In this document: positions 1 through 9,867 of the stretch, in pieces
How the letters are laid out: each line of letters begins with the position of its first letter
Numbering within the stretch: the first letter of the stretch is position 1
Source: Stutzerimonas stutzeri
GTDB lineage: Bacteria; Pseudomonadota; Gammaproteobacteria; Pseudomonadales; Pseudomonadaceae
DNA: 64,000 nt
Assembly: GCF_024448935.1 (NCBI RefSeq)
Contig: NZ_JAMOIE010000011.1
Span: 1 to 64,000, forward strand
Reading direction: 5' to 3'
The notes under the pieces: model-generated
What the model was told of the DNA's origin: nothing
The model's input: only the letters and a program-made list of their open reading frames with translations
The model's database searches: none
Position numbers and translations under genes: made by a program

Positions 1-28
1 GATGCCGAAATCGGTTCGATACGCCCGG

Positions 29-493
29 TCAGAACAAAGGCCGCGCGCTGGCGAGCGCCACAACCACAAGCCCCAGCAACAGGTTGATGCCAACCAGCCG
101 ACGGATCTTCCCCAGCGCCGCGCCGCCTTCCGGCCAGTTCTGCTCGGCGATAGCGCGCTTGAGTTCCGGCAGTTGCAGCAGTTGGATGCGCAGAAACAGC
201 GCAAGCATCACCAGAAACAGCCCGGCCATGATGTGGACGTAGCGGGGTGCCGCATCCAGGCCGTCGAAGCGCATGTGCCACATACCGATACCTGTGATCG
301 GCAGAATCAGTACCGAAACCCAGACCCATCGAAAGAAGCGGCGAAACACTTCGGCCCATAGCGTTAGCCGTTCCGGCGCCTGCAGCTCGGAAACAGCAGC
401 AGGGCGAAGCACTATCCAGGCGAAAAACATGCCCCCGACCCATATCACTGCAGCCAGTACGTGAAGTGAATAGGGCGCAGCGAATGCAGTCAT
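29..493 (-). CDS. CopD-like integral membrane protein
   Basis: A 154-residue hydrophobic protein with about four membrane segments: residues 8-28 (LHVLAAVIWVGGMFFAW), about 50-70, about 82-105 and the C-terminal end. The N-terminal histidine and WVGGMFFAW pattern resemble the CopD family of small membrane proteins in proteobacteria. The ATG at 493 is chosen because a GGAG stands 8 bases upstream and the longer reading lacks such a site. It is divergent from dinG, so both promoters lie in the 86-base gap. Copper transport is only a family association; the true function is unknown. Confidence 0.7.
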   Translation of the reverse strand: MTAFAAPYSLHVLAAVIWVGGMFFAWIVLRPAAVSELQAPERLTLWAEVFRRFFRWVWVSVLILPITGIGMWHMRFDGLDAAPRYVHIMAGLFLVMLALFLRIQLLQLPELKRAIAEQNWPEGGAALGKIRRLVGINLLLGLVVVALASARPLF

Positions 494-579
494 GGGAAAT
501 CTCCGGTGGCGGTTGAGGAAACGCGCGTTATCATAGCCAACCTTCTGAAGTACTGAAAATATATACAGCCTCCGCACCC

Positions 580-2718
580 ATGCTCAGCACCGAACTCAAG
601 TCCCAGATCCAGGGCGCCTATACCCAGTTCCTTGACGCCAAAGGTCTCAAGCCCCGCTACGGTCAGCGTCTGATGATTGCCGAGGTGGCGAAAGTCCTGG
701 GCGCAATCAAAGCCGACGACGAAGGGCGGCGAGAGGGGGAGCCTGCAATCGTTGCGGTCGAGGCCGGCACCGGCACCGGCAAGACGGTCGCTTACAGCCT
801 GGCTGCGATCCCGACGGCCAAAGCGGCAGGCAAGCGTCTGGTGATCGCGACGGCTACGGTCGCCTTGCAAGAACAGATCGTGCACAAGGATTTGCCGGAC
901 CTGATGCGCAACAGCGGCTTGAGCTTTTCGTTTGCCCTGGCCAAGGGGCGCGGTCGTTATCTGTGCCTGTCCAAGCTAGACGCGCTGCTTGGCCAGGCAC
1001 AGAGCGCTACCGCTCAGTTGTTCGAAGCAGACGGCTTTCGCATTGATGTCGATGAGCGCAGCGAGAAGCTGTTCGGCAGCATGATCGAGAAGCTCGCGGG
1101 CCATCGTTGGGATGGTGATCGCGACAGCTGGCCGGAAGAGCTGGCCGACCCCGACTGGGCGCGCCTGACCACCGATCACAGCCAGTGCACCGGACGCCGC
1201 TGTCCCAACTTCCAGCAGTGCGCGTTCTACAAGGCGCGCGAAGGCATGACCAAGGTCGACGTCATTGTCACCAATCACGACATGGTGCTTGCCGACCTGG
1301 CGTTGGGCGGCGGGGCGGTGCTGCCCGACCCGCGCGACACGCTCTACGTCTTTGATGAAGGCCATCATCTGCCAGACAAGGCGATCGGGCATTTCGCCCA
1401 CTTCACCCGCCTGCGTTCCACTGCCGAGTGGCTTGCTCAGGTCGAAAAAAACCTGACCAAGCTGCTCGCCCAGCATCCGTTGCCGGGCGATCTCGGCCGG
1501 CTGATCGAAGCCGTGCCGGAGATCGCCCGGGATTTGCGCAGCCAACTGCAGTTCATGTTCAGCGCCTGTGAACAGCTGGCTGACTTTCGACCCGGCGAGG
1601 ACATGCAGGGGCGTGAGAGGCCACGGCACCGTTTTGTCGGCGGCGTGGTGCCGGAGCATCTGATCGAGCTGGGTATCGAGCTGAAAAAGGGTTTCGCCAA
1701 GCTCAACGACCTGTTCACACGTCTGACCGAATTGCTTAAGGAGGCGATGGATGGCGAAGCGGCTGTCGGCATCGCCAGCCATCAGGCCGAAGAGTGGTAC
1801 CCGCTATTCGGCAGTCTGCTAACCCGCGCACAGGGCAACTGGGAGCTATGGACGGCCTTCACCCTCGACGATCCTGAGGACAGTCCGCCGATGGCGCGCT
1901 GGCTGACGCTGGCTGAAGGCGGCGCGTTGTTCGATATCGAGGTCAACGCCAGCCCGATCCTCGCGGCTGAAACGTTGCGCCGCAATCTGTGGAACGTCTG
2001 CTATGGCGCGCTGGTGACCTCGGCGACGCTCACCGCATTGAACAGTTTCGATCGCTATCGCATGCGCGCCGGGCTGCCACGTTGTGCTGTTACCGCGGTG
2101 GTGCCCAGCCCGTTCCATCACGCAGACGCCGGCGTGCTGAGGGTGCCCGATCTCAGGGCCGACCCGCGTGATGCAACTGCACACACGGCGGCGATCGTGC
2201 GGGATCTGCCGGAGCTGGTGGAGGCCTCGCGCGGCACGCTGGTACTGTTCTCTTCACGCAAACAGATGCAGGACGTATTCGACGGGCTGGAGCGTGACTG
2301 GCGCAGACGGGTGCTCATTCAGGGCAACCTGTCCAAGCAGGAGACACTCAACAAGCACAAGGCACGCGTGGATGATGGGGACAAGAGTGTGCTGTTCGGG
2401 CTCGCCAGCTTCGCTGAAGGTGTCGACCTCCCAGGGGCTTATTGCGAACATGTGGTCATTGCCAAGATTCCCTTCGCGGTACCTGATGACCCGGTTGAGG
2501 CAGCGCTGGCCGAGTGGATCGAGGCGCGAGGCGGTAATCCATTCATGGAAATCGCCGTGCCTGATGCCTCGTTGCGTCTCGTCCAGGCCTGCGGCAGGTT
2601 GCTGCGTACCGAAGAGGACCGTGGCACCATCACATTGCTTGATCGACGGGTCGTCACGCAGCGCTACGGCAAGGCCATTCTTAATGCATTGCCGCCGTTC
2701 CGGCGAGAGATCGGCTGA
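580..2718 (+). CDS. dinG: ATP-dependent DNA helicase DinG
   Basis: A 712-residue XPD/DinG-like superfamily 2 helicase, normal length for Pseudomonas. Walker A (EAGTGTGKT) is at residues 61-69. A cysteine set for the 4Fe-4S cluster includes CTGRRCPNFQQC, with another Cys at RGRYLCLSK. The Walker B box is DEGHH near residue 258, and the C-terminal helicase motifs include QACGRLLRTEEDRG. The family unwinds DNA 5'->3', including R-loops, and helps forks pass transcription. It is monocistronic, divergent from the CopD-like gene. Confidence 0.95.
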   Translation: MLSTELKSQIQGAYTQFLDAKGLKPRYGQRLMIAEVAKVLGAIKADDEGRREGEPAIVAVEAGTGTGKTVAYSLAAIPTAKAAGKRLVIATATVALQEQIVHKDLPDLMRNSGLSFSFALAKGRGRYLCLSKLDALLGQAQSATAQLFEADGFRIDVDERSEKLFGSMIEKLAGHRWDGDRDSWPEELADPDWARLTTDHSQCTGRRCPNFQQCAFYKAREGMTKVDVIVTNHDMVLADLALGGGAVLPDPRDTLYVFDEGHHLPDKAIGHFAHFTRLRSTAEWLAQVEKNLTKLLAQHPLPGDLGRLIEAVPEIARDLRSQLQFMFSACEQLADFRPGEDMQGRERPRHRFVGGVVPEHLIELGIELKKGFAKLNDLFTRLTELLKEAMDGEAAVGIASHQAEEWYPLFGSLLTRAQGNWELWTAFTLDDPEDSPPMARWLTLAEGGALFDIEVNASPILAAETLRRNLWNVCYGALVTSATLTALNSFDRYRMRAGLPRCAVTAVVPSPFHHADAGVLRVPDLRADPRDATAHTAAIVRDLPELVEASRGTLVLFSSRKQMQDVFDGLERDWRRRVLIQGNLSKQETLNKHKARVDDGDKSVLFGLASFAEGVDLPGAYCEHVVIAKIPFAVPDDPVEAALAEWIEARGGNPFMEIAVPDASLRLVQACGRLLRTEEDRGTITLLDRRVVTQRYGKAILNALPPFRREIG

Positions 2719-2849
2719 CCGCCTCGGCGGCCATCATGAGCCGTCATTCAAAGGGCTGATAGGACCATCATTCTCGACGGGGCTGTTTCTTTGAGGCGAT
2801 GTGGCTGAAACAATACTCGCCCGTCATACCAACCCAGAGGAGCGCAAGC

Positions 2850-3998
2850 GTGCAGATCCAGGGATATTTCGACCTCCGTTTCGAGGCGGTCAGAGACGCG
2901 TTCAGCCAGCTGTTCGAGCAGACCCAGCAGCGTGGCGCCGCAGTCTGCGTGAAGGTCGGTGGCGAAACGGTTGTCGACCTCTGGGCCGGTGTTGCGGACA
3001 ATGCTGGTGAACAGGCCTGGCAGAGCGACACCCTGGTCAATCTGTTTTCCTGCACCAAGGCATTCACTGCAGTGGCTGCGTTACAGCTGGTAGGAGAGGG
3101 CAAGCTGCAGCTGGATGAGCCGGTTGCCCGTGTTTGGCCGGAATTCGCCGCCAACGGAAAACAGGACATTACCCTGCGGCAGCTACTCAGCCATCAGGCC
3201 GGGCTGCCGGCTATTCGCCAGCCACTACCGCCCGAGGCGTTGTACGACTGGGAGACGATGACTGCAGCACTCGTGGCTGAAACGCCCTGGTGGACGCCTG
3301 GAGAGGGTCACGGGTATGCCGCGATCACCTATGGTTGGCTGGTTGGCGAATTGATCCGTCGCGGCGACGGGCGTGAGCCGGGCGAAGCGATAGTCGCGCG
3401 CACTGCTCGTCCTCTGGACCTGGATTTCCATATCGGTCTGGCCGATAGCGAGTTCGACCGGGTCGGTTATCTGACCCGGCAGAAAAACAATCCTGGCGAT
3501 GCGACAGCCCAACGGGTAGTCAAAGCCTTGATGAGTGACCCGCAGTCACTCACCGCTCGTGCCTTTACCAACCCTCCGTCGATCATGAACAGTGCCAACA
3601 AGCCGGAGTGGCGTCGAATGGCTCAGCCGGCGGCCAACGGGCACGGCAATGCACGGTCATTGGCGGGCTTCTACGATGGCCTGTTGCGAGGGGAGCTGCT
3701 CGATGACCAGCTGCTGGACGAGTTGACCCGCGAACACAGCGTTGGAGAGGATCGCACGCTGCTCACCCGTACTCGTTTTGCGCTGGGCTGCTGGCTGGAC
3801 CAGCCGGATGTGGAGAACGCTACCTTCGGCATGGGGCCGGGTGCGTTTGGCCACCCAGGCGCTGGCGGCTGCATCGGTTTTGCCGATCCCCAGCGTGACG
3901 TAACCTTTGGCTATGTCACCAATACGCTGGGGCCTTATGTCCTGATGGACCCTCGAGCGCAGACACTCGCTCGGGTAGTTAAGGCATGCGTCGGTTGA
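2850..3998 (+). CDS. Serine hydrolase, class C beta-lactamase/EstB fold
   Basis: A 382-residue member of the beta-lactamase-related serine hydrolases (EstB-like carboxylesterases and penicillin-binding-protein-like enzymes). The nucleophile motif S-C-T-K is at residues 67-70, and a tyrosine motif (GHGYAAITYGW) follows about 90 residues later. No signal peptide is evident, so it is probably cytoplasmic and more likely an esterase than a resistance enzyme. The GTG start at 2850 is preferred because GAGGAG ends 7 bases upstream; an ATG at 2799 in the same frame lacks a clear site. Substrate unknown. Confidence 0.8.
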   Translation: MQIQGYFDLRFEAVRDAFSQLFEQTQQRGAAVCVKVGGETVVDLWAGVADNAGEQAWQSDTLVNLFSCTKAFTAVAALQLVGEGKLQLDEPVARVWPEFAANGKQDITLRQLLSHQAGLPAIRQPLPPEALYDWETMTAALVAETPWWTPGEGHGYAAITYGWLVGELIRRGDGREPGEAIVARTARPLDLDFHIGLADSEFDRVGYLTRQKNNPGDATAQRVVKALMSDPQSLTARAFTNPPSIMNSANKPEWRRMAQPAANGHGNARSLAGFYDGLLRGELLDDQLLDELTREHSVGEDRTLLTRTRFALGCWLDQPDVENATFGMGPGAFGHPGAGGCIGFADPQRDVTFGYVTNTLGPYVLMDPRAQTLARVVKACVG

Positions 3999-4134
3999 AC
4001 CACTCGTCTGGTTGGCAGGAAGACACCTTGCAGAACAAGGACCTGCGTCCACAATTTGAGACAAATCCTTGCTTAAGCTGCGTGCTGAACCCGCGCGGTC
4101 TGTTTTCGCCACTCACTTTCATGGAAATTGGCTC

Positions 4135-4764
4135 ATGAATCTGCTGAAAAGCACCTCCCTGATACTCTGTATGGTCATCGCCGGCTGCAGTTCCAACGAT
4201 GAAAAGCCGGTCGAGGTGGTTGCGGCGCCGAGTCCCGTGATTGATGCGGCCTGGTTGGATGGATATGAGCCGCGGCTTCGCGATGCGTTGAAAGACAGTC
4301 ACTTTGAACTTGAGCGCCGCGGAGGCGTGTTGGTGGTTACGGCCCCGGTCGATGGCTCCTTCAATCCCGACCGCCCAGGCATGCTGTTGCCGGTGACGCT
4401 TGGTCCGCTCAGCCGAGTGGCGAAACTGGTGGAAGGCGACGAGAGGACCGCTGTGGTCGTGCTTGGCCATGCTGACAGCACCGGGCCAATCGATATCAAC
4501 CGTGACATCAGCCGTCAGCGTGCGGGTGCCGTCGCCGCGATTTTTCGGCTCAGTGGCTTGAAGCACGATCGGCTGCGCATTCGCGGGCTCGGTTCGGATA
4601 TGCCGCGGGCCTCCAACGAGAAGGAAGAAGGACGCGCCTTGAACCGCCGTGTCGAGATGGTCTTGGCTCCGCAACCCACCTTGCTGGCGCTGATTGGCCA
4701 CTACAGCGACGCGCCTGTCAAACCGACTCAGGTGGCTGCGGCAGAAGTCAGCAAAACCAAATAA
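4135..4764 (+). CDS. OmpA-family outer-membrane lipoprotein
   Basis: A 209-residue protein with a lipoprotein signal (lipobox VIAGC, Cys at residue 18) and a C-terminal OmpA-like peptidoglycan-binding domain, seen in LGHADSTG, the RQRAGAV helix and the closing NRRVEMVL. It is probably anchored in the outer membrane and bound to peptidoglycan. The ATG at 4135 is used because the signal peptide starts there; the 22 codons upstream in frame add a non-signal extension. It stands alone between two unrelated genes. Confidence 0.85.
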   Translation: MNLLKSTSLILCMVIAGCSSNDEKPVEVVAAPSPVIDAAWLDGYEPRLRDALKDSHFELERRGGVLVVTAPVDGSFNPDRPGMLLPVTLGPLSRVAKLVEGDERTAVVVLGHADSTGPIDINRDISRQRAGAVAAIFRLSGLKHDRLRIRGLGSDMPRASNEKEEGRALNRRVEMVLAPQPTLLALIGHYSDAPVKPTQVAAAEVSKTK

Positions 4765-4873
4765 GGGCGTCGCCTGACAGGCCAGGCGCTCGGGCCACTT
4801 TTGCGTTGAATCAAGCGGGGCGAAGCGCAGAGCCGGTAAGCTTTGGCTTCAACCGTTTTCCAGGAACCCAGCG

Positions 4874-5521
4874 ATGACCCAATCCTTGGCCGATATGCGC
4901 CGCGATTACACGCGCGACGGACTCAGTGAAGCGAACGCGCCGGAACAGCCCTTCGGGCTATTTCGTCAGTGGTTCCAGGAGGCGGTGGAGACCGAGCAGC
5001 TTCCCGTGGAGCCAAATGCAATGAGCTTGGCTACGGTCGACGCCGAGGGCCGCCCGCATTGCCGAGTGCTCTTGCTCAAAGCGCTGGACGAGTGCGGCTT
5101 CACCTTTTTCAGCAACTATGACAGTGCCAAGGCCGAGCAGCTGGAAGCATGCCCCTTCGCTGCGATGACCTTCTTCTGGCCAAGCCTGGAGCGTCAGGTA
5201 CGTATCGAGGGGCGGGTGGAGAAAGTCAGTGCTGCCGAGTCGGACGCCTATTATCAGGTTCGTCCGCTGGGCAGCCGCCTCGGTGCCTGGGCTTCACCAC
5301 AAAGCCAAGTGATCCGCGATCGCGCCGAACTGGAACGGCTCCTCGCCGAGACAGAGCAGCACTTTCTGGACAAGGCCCCGCATTGCCCCCCCCATTGGGG
5401 CGGCTACCGTCTGCTGCCGGAACGGATGGAGTTCTGGCAGGGGCGTCCCAGCCGCCTGCATGACCGGCTGAACTATCGACGCCTCGCCAGCAACTGGCAG
5501 CGGGAACGTCTGGCGCCCTGA
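4874..5521 (+). CDS. pdxH: Pyridoxamine/pyridoxine 5'-phosphate oxidase
   Basis: A 215-residue FMN enzyme that oxidises pyridoxine or pyridoxamine 5'-phosphate to pyridoxal 5'-phosphate. Family marks are the N-terminal [10 protein letters not shown], the central [27 protein letters not shown] written here in part (FFSNYDSAK), and the C-terminal [13 protein letters not shown] box that binds FMN and PLP. Length is typical. A hairpin with a T-tract follows the stop. Confidence 0.95.
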   Translation: MTQSLADMRRDYTRDGLSEANAPEQPFGLFRQWFQEAVETEQLPVEPNAMSLATVDAEGRPHCRVLLLKALDECGFTFFSNYDSAKAEQLEACPFAAMTFFWPSLERQVRIEGRVEKVSAAESDAYYQVRPLGSRLGAWASPQSQVIRDRAELERLLAETEQHFLDKAPHCPPHWGGYRLLPERMEFWQGRPSRLHDRLNYRRLASNWQRERLAP

Positions 5522-5541
5522 CGCGCTGACACAGTTTGATG

Positions 5542-5566
5542 AGAGGCCGGCTCCGGCCTCTTTTTT
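5542..5566. terminator. Rho-independent terminator after pdxH
   Basis: A perfect GC-rich hairpin, AGAGGCCGG-CT-CCGGCCTCT, is followed by six T. It lies 20 bases after the pdxH stop and directly abuts the end of the leftward gene at 5568, so it could serve both strands. Confidence 0.8.
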
Positions 5567-5567
5567 G

Positions 5568-5804
5568 TCAGGTGTCGTTGTAGCGCGCCAATTCGCTTTC
5601 CAGCCAGGCTTGCAAGTCCTTCCGTTTGACTCGCGCATCTTTCGCCGCGGAAAGGCGTTGCAACATCCACGCTCGCTTCTGCGGATCGTCTCCTGCCAAC
5701 GACAACGCCAGGTCCCGGTCCGCCCATTGCCTGAAGCGGATGAACAGCCAGGCATGGAAAACTAGCCCGGCCAGCGTGACGATGAAGATGATGAAGTAGT
5801 CCAT
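5568..5804 (-). CDS. Small single-pass membrane protein, function unknown
   Basis: A 78-residue protein with one N-terminal membrane segment (MDYFIIFIVTLAGLVFHAWL) followed by a charged, helical cytoplasmic-type tail rich in R, K, D and E. The ATG at 5804 is taken because it places the membrane segment at the very N-terminus. It converges on pdxH across the terminator. I do not recognise the family. Confidence 0.6.
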   Translation of the reverse strand: MDYFIIFIVTLAGLVFHAWLFIRFRQWADRDLALSLAGDDPQKRAWMLQRLSAAKDARVKRKDLQAWLESELARYNDT

Positions 5805-5983
5805 GGGTAGTCTCTGGCAACAGCTTGAGCGAGCGTCCTGCATGCGGGGCGGGATCGCCTCGGGTAAAGTAAGGTCCTAGTTGACTGAATGCTGAGTCAG
5901 GACGAGGCGGTTGCCAAGCGCTTCATCGCCGCATACGACTGACCATGCGGTCGGGACCAATCTCATTTCCCAGGAGAGTACCA

Positions 5984-6445
5984 ATGCGCAACTCCATATT
6001 TGTCGCTTCTTTCATGGCCGTGGCGCTTGCCGTCGGCGGTTGTACTTCCAGCCTTACCGGGGATAGCTATTCCCGCGACGAGGCGCGAAGCGTCCAGAGG
6101 GTACGTTATGGCACGATCGAGTCATTGCGCCCGGTCAAGCTCGAAGGCACCAAGACCCCGATCGGTACCGGTGCAGGCGCGGTCGTCGGTGGTATTGCCG
6201 GCAGCGGGGTGGGCGGAGGCCGGGGCAGTGCCGTTGCGGCGGTAATCGGTGCGCTGGCGGGCGGTATGCTCGGATCGGCAGTGGAAGAGGGTATCACCCG
6301 TGCTCAAGGCGCTGAGATCACGGTACGTGAGGATGACGGCAACCTGCGCGCCTATGTGCAGGAAGTCGAGCCTAACCAGGTTTTTCGCGTCGGTCAGCGT
6401 GTGCGCATCATGACGATTAATGGCACTAGCCGTATCGCACCCTGA
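5984..6445 (+). CDS. Glycine-zipper outer-membrane lipoprotein (SlyB-like)
   Basis: A 153-residue lipoprotein: signal peptide with lipobox AVGGC (Cys at residue 20), then a glycine-rich stretch of two zipper helices (GAVVGGIAGSGVGGGRG and AVIGALAGGMLGS) and a short beta-rich C-terminus (ITVREDDGNLRAYVQEV). This matches the SlyB/17 kDa-antigen type of envelope lipoproteins. The ATG at 5984 has AGGAGA 7 bases upstream; an in-frame ATG at 5945 would disrupt the signal peptide. An imperfect hairpin with a T-rich end follows at 6556. Confidence 0.8.
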   Translation: MRNSIFVASFMAVALAVGGCTSSLTGDSYSRDEARSVQRVRYGTIESLRPVKLEGTKTPIGTGAGAVVGGIAGSGVGGGRGSAVAAVIGALAGGMLGSAVEEGITRAQGAEITVREDDGNLRAYVQEVEPNQVFRVGQRVRIMTINGTSRIAP

Positions 6446-6745
6446 TTTCGCTGGGTTCGGCAGGGATGGCAAGGCCTATCAACAGGTTGCTGCGACGCCA
6501 GTGAGATTCGATGAGCGCAAGCGGGTGGGTTGTTTCTGCATTGCCTGGGAGACAGGGCGCAGGCTGAAGGCCGGCTGATACGGTATTCAGGCTGCGCCTT
6601 TTGTTTTTCGAAATACTTGAATCCATGACGTTGCTGTGAACGGTATGGATAATCGGCGCTCACCGCCATGCCCCCTTCGGGGCGAGCACGGGTCGACCAA
6701 GGGATATAACTGCCGTGCGCATGCACGGCTCAAGGGGTTTTACGC
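6446..6745. other. Intergenic region before the mrp operon
   Basis: This 300-base gap holds an imperfect inverted repeat at 6556-6607 (GGCGCAGGCTGAA facing TTCAGGCTGCGCC, then TTTTGTTTTT) that should terminate the lipoprotein transcript. The mrp promoter must lie after it. I see no convincing sigma-70 pair; TATGGATAAT at about 6648 is a possible -10 without a good -35. Confidence 0.4.
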
Positions 6746-9538
6746 ATGGCGCTTGCGCTGATCATCGCTTTGCCATTCCTGGGAATCTGCCTGCCGTTGC
6801 TGTTTGAACGGTTCGGCCGATCTGCCTGTGCATTCGGTGCCGGCCTGGCCCCGTTGCTGGCGTTGGTATTGCTGTGGTCCAAGCGTGCTGATGTTTTTGG
6901 CGGCGAGACGGAAGTGCAGACATTGACCTGGCTTCCCGATCTGGGGTTGAACCTCAGCTTGAGGCTAGACGGTTTAGGGTTTCTCTTCGCGCTGCTGATT
7001 CTGGGGATCGGCCTGCTCGTTATTCTGTATGCGCGCTATTACCTGTCGAAAAGCGAGCCGATGGGACGCTTCTTCAGCTTCTTTCTCCTGTTCATGGGCG
7101 CCATGCTCGGTGTGGTACTGGCCGAAAACCTGCTCCTGATGCTGATGTTTTGGGAGTTGACCAGCCTTTCGTCGTTCCTGTTGATAGGCTTCTGGAATCA
7201 CCGTTCCGATGCTCGCCAAGGCGCCCGGATGGCGCTCGTGGTGACCGGTGGCGGCGGGCTGGCGCTGCTGGCCGGTATCTTGCTGATCGGGCATATCGTC
7301 GGCAGCTACGAGCTAAGCACCGTTCTAGCGTCGGGTGATCTGATCCGCGCCAGTGCTTTGTACCCGTTGACCCTGATTCTGATTCTGCTTGGCGCGTTTA
7401 CCAAGTCGGCGCAGTTTCCGTTTCACTTCTGGTTGCCACAGGCAATGGCGGCGCCCACCCCGGTATCGGCTTTTCTGCACTCTGCGACGATGGTCAAGGC
7501 CGGTGTGTTCCTGCTGGCGCGGCTGTATCCGGCACTGTCGGACTCGGAATGGTGGTTCTATCTGGTCAGCCTGACAGGCTTGGCGACCTTGCTGATCGGC
7601 GCGGTAATGGCGCTGTTCCAGCATGATCTGAAGGGGTTGCTGGCCTATTCGACCATTAGCCATCTCGGTTTGATTACCCTGCTGCTCGGCCTCGACTCGC
7701 GCCTCGGGCCAGTGGCAGCGATCTTCCATATCATCAATCACGCCACCTTCAAGGCTTCGCTGTTCATGGCTGCGGGGATCATTGATCACGAGACCGGAAC
7801 GCGCGACATGCGGCGCGTCAATGGCATGCTGAAATACATGCCGCACACGGCGGCGCTGGCAATGGTGGCGTCGCTGGCAATGGCTGGGGTGCCCCTGCTC
7901 AACGGCTTCCTCAGCAAGGAAATGTTCTTTGCCGAGACCCTTGATCAGCATCTGTTGGGCAGCTTCTACTGGACGATCCCGGCCCTGGCGACGCTGGCGA
8001 GTGCCTTTTCGGTCGCCTACTCGCTGCGCTTCGTGCACGACGTGTTTTTCAACGGCGAACCGATCGACTTGCCTAAATACCCGCCACATGAGCCGGCGCG
8101 GTACATGAAGATTCCCGTCGAAATCCTGGTTTTGCTGTGTCTGCTGGTGGGCACCCTGCCTGCCTACACGGTCGCACCCTTGCTGGCTGCAGCCGTAGCC
8201 GGCAGCTTGGGTGGAGACGTGCCTGAATACAGCCTGGCAATATGGCACGGCTTCAATCTGCCCCTGGCGATGAGTTTCGTTGCGCTGGGCGGAGGCTTGC
8301 TGATCTATTCGATGCGCAAATGGGCGTTTCGCTGGTATGAAGGACTGCCGCGCGTCGATTCGCTGCAGGTGTTCGCTCAGGTGGTCAGCGGGATTGCCGC
8401 AACGGCGCGCTGGGTAACCGAGCGTATGGAGAACGGGTCGTTGCAACGCTATCTGGCGCTGATGCTGGTCAGCTCGTTGCTTGTTGTGATCTACGCATTG
8501 ACCCCGCTGCAAACGCTGCGGGGCTCTGTGCCACTGACGCCCCTGGACGGTATCACCGTCGCTGGCATGCTGCTTCTCGGGCTGGCGTCGGTAATGACCG
8601 TGGTCTTCCACCGCAGACGCCTCATGGCGCTGATGGTGCTCAGCGTGGTTGGGTTGATGGTAGCGCTGGTGTTCGCTCGCTATTCCGCACCTGATCTGGC
8701 GCTGACGCAGCTATCCGTCGAGGTGGTGACCATCATTCTGCTGATCCTCGCGTTGTTTTTCATGCCTGACCGCACGCCGGTCGAGTCGAGCAGCCTGCGC
8801 AGTTTCCGCGACCTGATCATTGCATCCTCCTTTGGCACCATGGTCGCCCTGTTGGCCTACGCGGTACTGAGTCGGCCGTATGACAGCATTGCCTCGTTCT
8901 TTCTCGAAAACAGTGTGTCCGGGGGCGGTGGTACCAACGTGGTAAACGTGATTCTGGTCGATTTTCGGGGTTTCGATACCCTAGGGGAGATTGCCGTGCT
9001 GGCAATCGCTGCGGTTGGGATCTATGGACTGCTCCATGGGCTGCGCCTGCCACACCCGATCCGCGACTACGGCGGTAGGTTGTGGTCAACCGATAGGCAT
9101 CCAATGGTGCTGGACACGCTGTCTCGTGTGCTGTTGCCGATGGCGCTGTTGGTGTCGGTTTTCATCTTCTTGCGCGGCCACAATTTACCGGGGGGCGGCT
9201 TCATCGCTGGCCTCATCACTGCGGTCGCTCTGATCCTTCAGTACATCTCGCATGGTGTGGTCTGGGCGCAGCAGCGACAGCCGTTCAGCTATCACGGCGT
9301 GGCGGGGCTCGGTGTGCTCATTGCGGGCCTGACCGGCCTCGGTAGTTGGCTGTTCGGTCGGCCTTTCCTGACCTCGGCTTTCGGCCATTTTCACCTGCCA
9401 TTGATTGGCGACTTCGAACTGGCAACCGCGATGCTGTTCGATCTTGGTGTCTATCTGGCCGTGGTAGGAGCAGCCCTGCTGATTCTTTCCAACATGGGTC
9501 ATGTCAGTCAGGACGAGTCGTGCAAGGAGGTGCTTTGA
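6746..9538 (+). CDS. mrpA: Mrp/Pha Na+(K+)/H+ antiporter, fused subunit A/B
   Basis: A 930-residue polytopic protein. The first ~750 residues are a NuoL-like proton-channel subunit ([28 protein letters not shown], given in part: [18 protein letters not shown], and [10 protein letters not shown]). The last ~150 residues correspond to the MnhB domain ([18 protein letters not shown]). Fusion of A and B is usual in pseudomonads, and no separate B gene follows. It forms the inner-membrane multi-subunit antiporter for cation and alkaline-pH homeostasis. Its TGA overlaps the next ATG. Confidence 0.92.
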   Translation: MALALIIALPFLGICLPLLFERFGRSACAFGAGLAPLLALVLLWSKRADVFGGETEVQTLTWLPDLGLNLSLRLDGLGFLFALLILGIGLLVILYARYYLSKSEPMGRFFSFFLLFMGAMLGVVLAENLLLMLMFWELTSLSSFLLIGFWNHRSDARQGARMALVVTGGGGLALLAGILLIGHIVGSYELSTVLASGDLIRASALYPLTLILILLGAFTKSAQFPFHFWLPQAMAAPTPVSAFLHSATMVKAGVFLLARLYPALSDSEWWFYLVSLTGLATLLIGAVMALFQHDLKGLLAYSTISHLGLITLLLGLDSRLGPVAAIFHIINHATFKASLFMAAGIIDHETGTRDMRRVNGMLKYMPHTAALAMVASLAMAGVPLLNGFLSKEMFFAETLDQHLLGSFYWTIPALATLASAFSVAYSLRFVHDVFFNGEPIDLPKYPPHEPARYMKIPVEILVLLCLLVGTLPAYTVAPLLAAAVAGSLGGDVPEYSLAIWHGFNLPLAMSFVALGGGLLIYSMRKWAFRWYEGLPRVDSLQVFAQVVSGIAATARWVTERMENGSLQRYLALMLVSSLLVVIYALTPLQTLRGSVPLTPLDGITVAGMLLLGLASVMTVVFHRRRLMALMVLSVVGLMVALVFARYSAPDLALTQLSVEVVTIILLILALFFMPDRTPVESSSLRSFRDLIIASSFGTMVALLAYAVLSRPYDSIASFFLENSVSGGGGTNVVNVILVDFRGFDTLGEIAVLAIAAVGIYGLLHGLRLPHPIRDYGGRLWSTDRHPMVLDTLSRVLLPMALLVSVFIFLRGHNLPGGGFIAGLITAVALILQYISHGVVWAQQRQPFSYHGVAGLGVLIAGLTGLGSWLFGRPFLTSAFGHFHLPLIGDFELATAMLFDLGVYLAVVGAALLILSNMGHVSQDESCKEVL

Positions 9539-9867
9539 TGGAAATCGTGTTCGCGGTCACGTTGGGCGTGATGATGACCAGTGGCGTGTATCTGTTGCTC
9601 CGCGCACGGATATTTCCTGTGGTCATGGGGCTGACGTTGATTTCCTATGCCGTCAATCTGTTCATTTTCGCAATGGGGCGTCTCTCCACCGGTGTTCCGG
9701 CAATCATCGGAGCCAGCGCCGAGTACGGTGATCCTTTACCGCAGGCTCTGGTGCTGACTGCGATCGTCATTGGCTTCGCCATGACCGCGTTCGTTGTGGT
9801 GCTGGCGCTTCGCGGACTGGGTGAGTTGCGTACCGATCATGTTGATGGTCGGGAGCCGCGCAAATGA
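9538..9867 (+). CDS. mrpC: Mrp/Pha antiporter subunit C
   Basis: A 109-residue NuoK-like protein with three membrane segments, including MGLTLISYAVNLFIFAMG and the conserved DPLPQALVLTAIVIGFAM stretch of the MnhC/PhaC family. The ATG at 9538 overlaps the mrpA stop (TGATG), and AAGGAGG stands just upstream. Its own stop overlaps mrpD by four bases, showing translational coupling. Confidence 0.92.
   Translation: MEIVFAVTLGVMMTSGVYLLLRARIFPVVMGLTLISYAVNLFIFAMGRLSTGVPAIIGASAEYGDPLPQALVLTAIVIGFAMTAFVVVLALRGLGELRTDHVDGREPRK

Noticed and set aside
2799-2849. Upstream ATG for the beta-lactamase-fold hydrolase
   Set aside because: The GTG at 2850 has a strong ribosome site at the right distance; the extension is not hydrophobic like a signal peptide.
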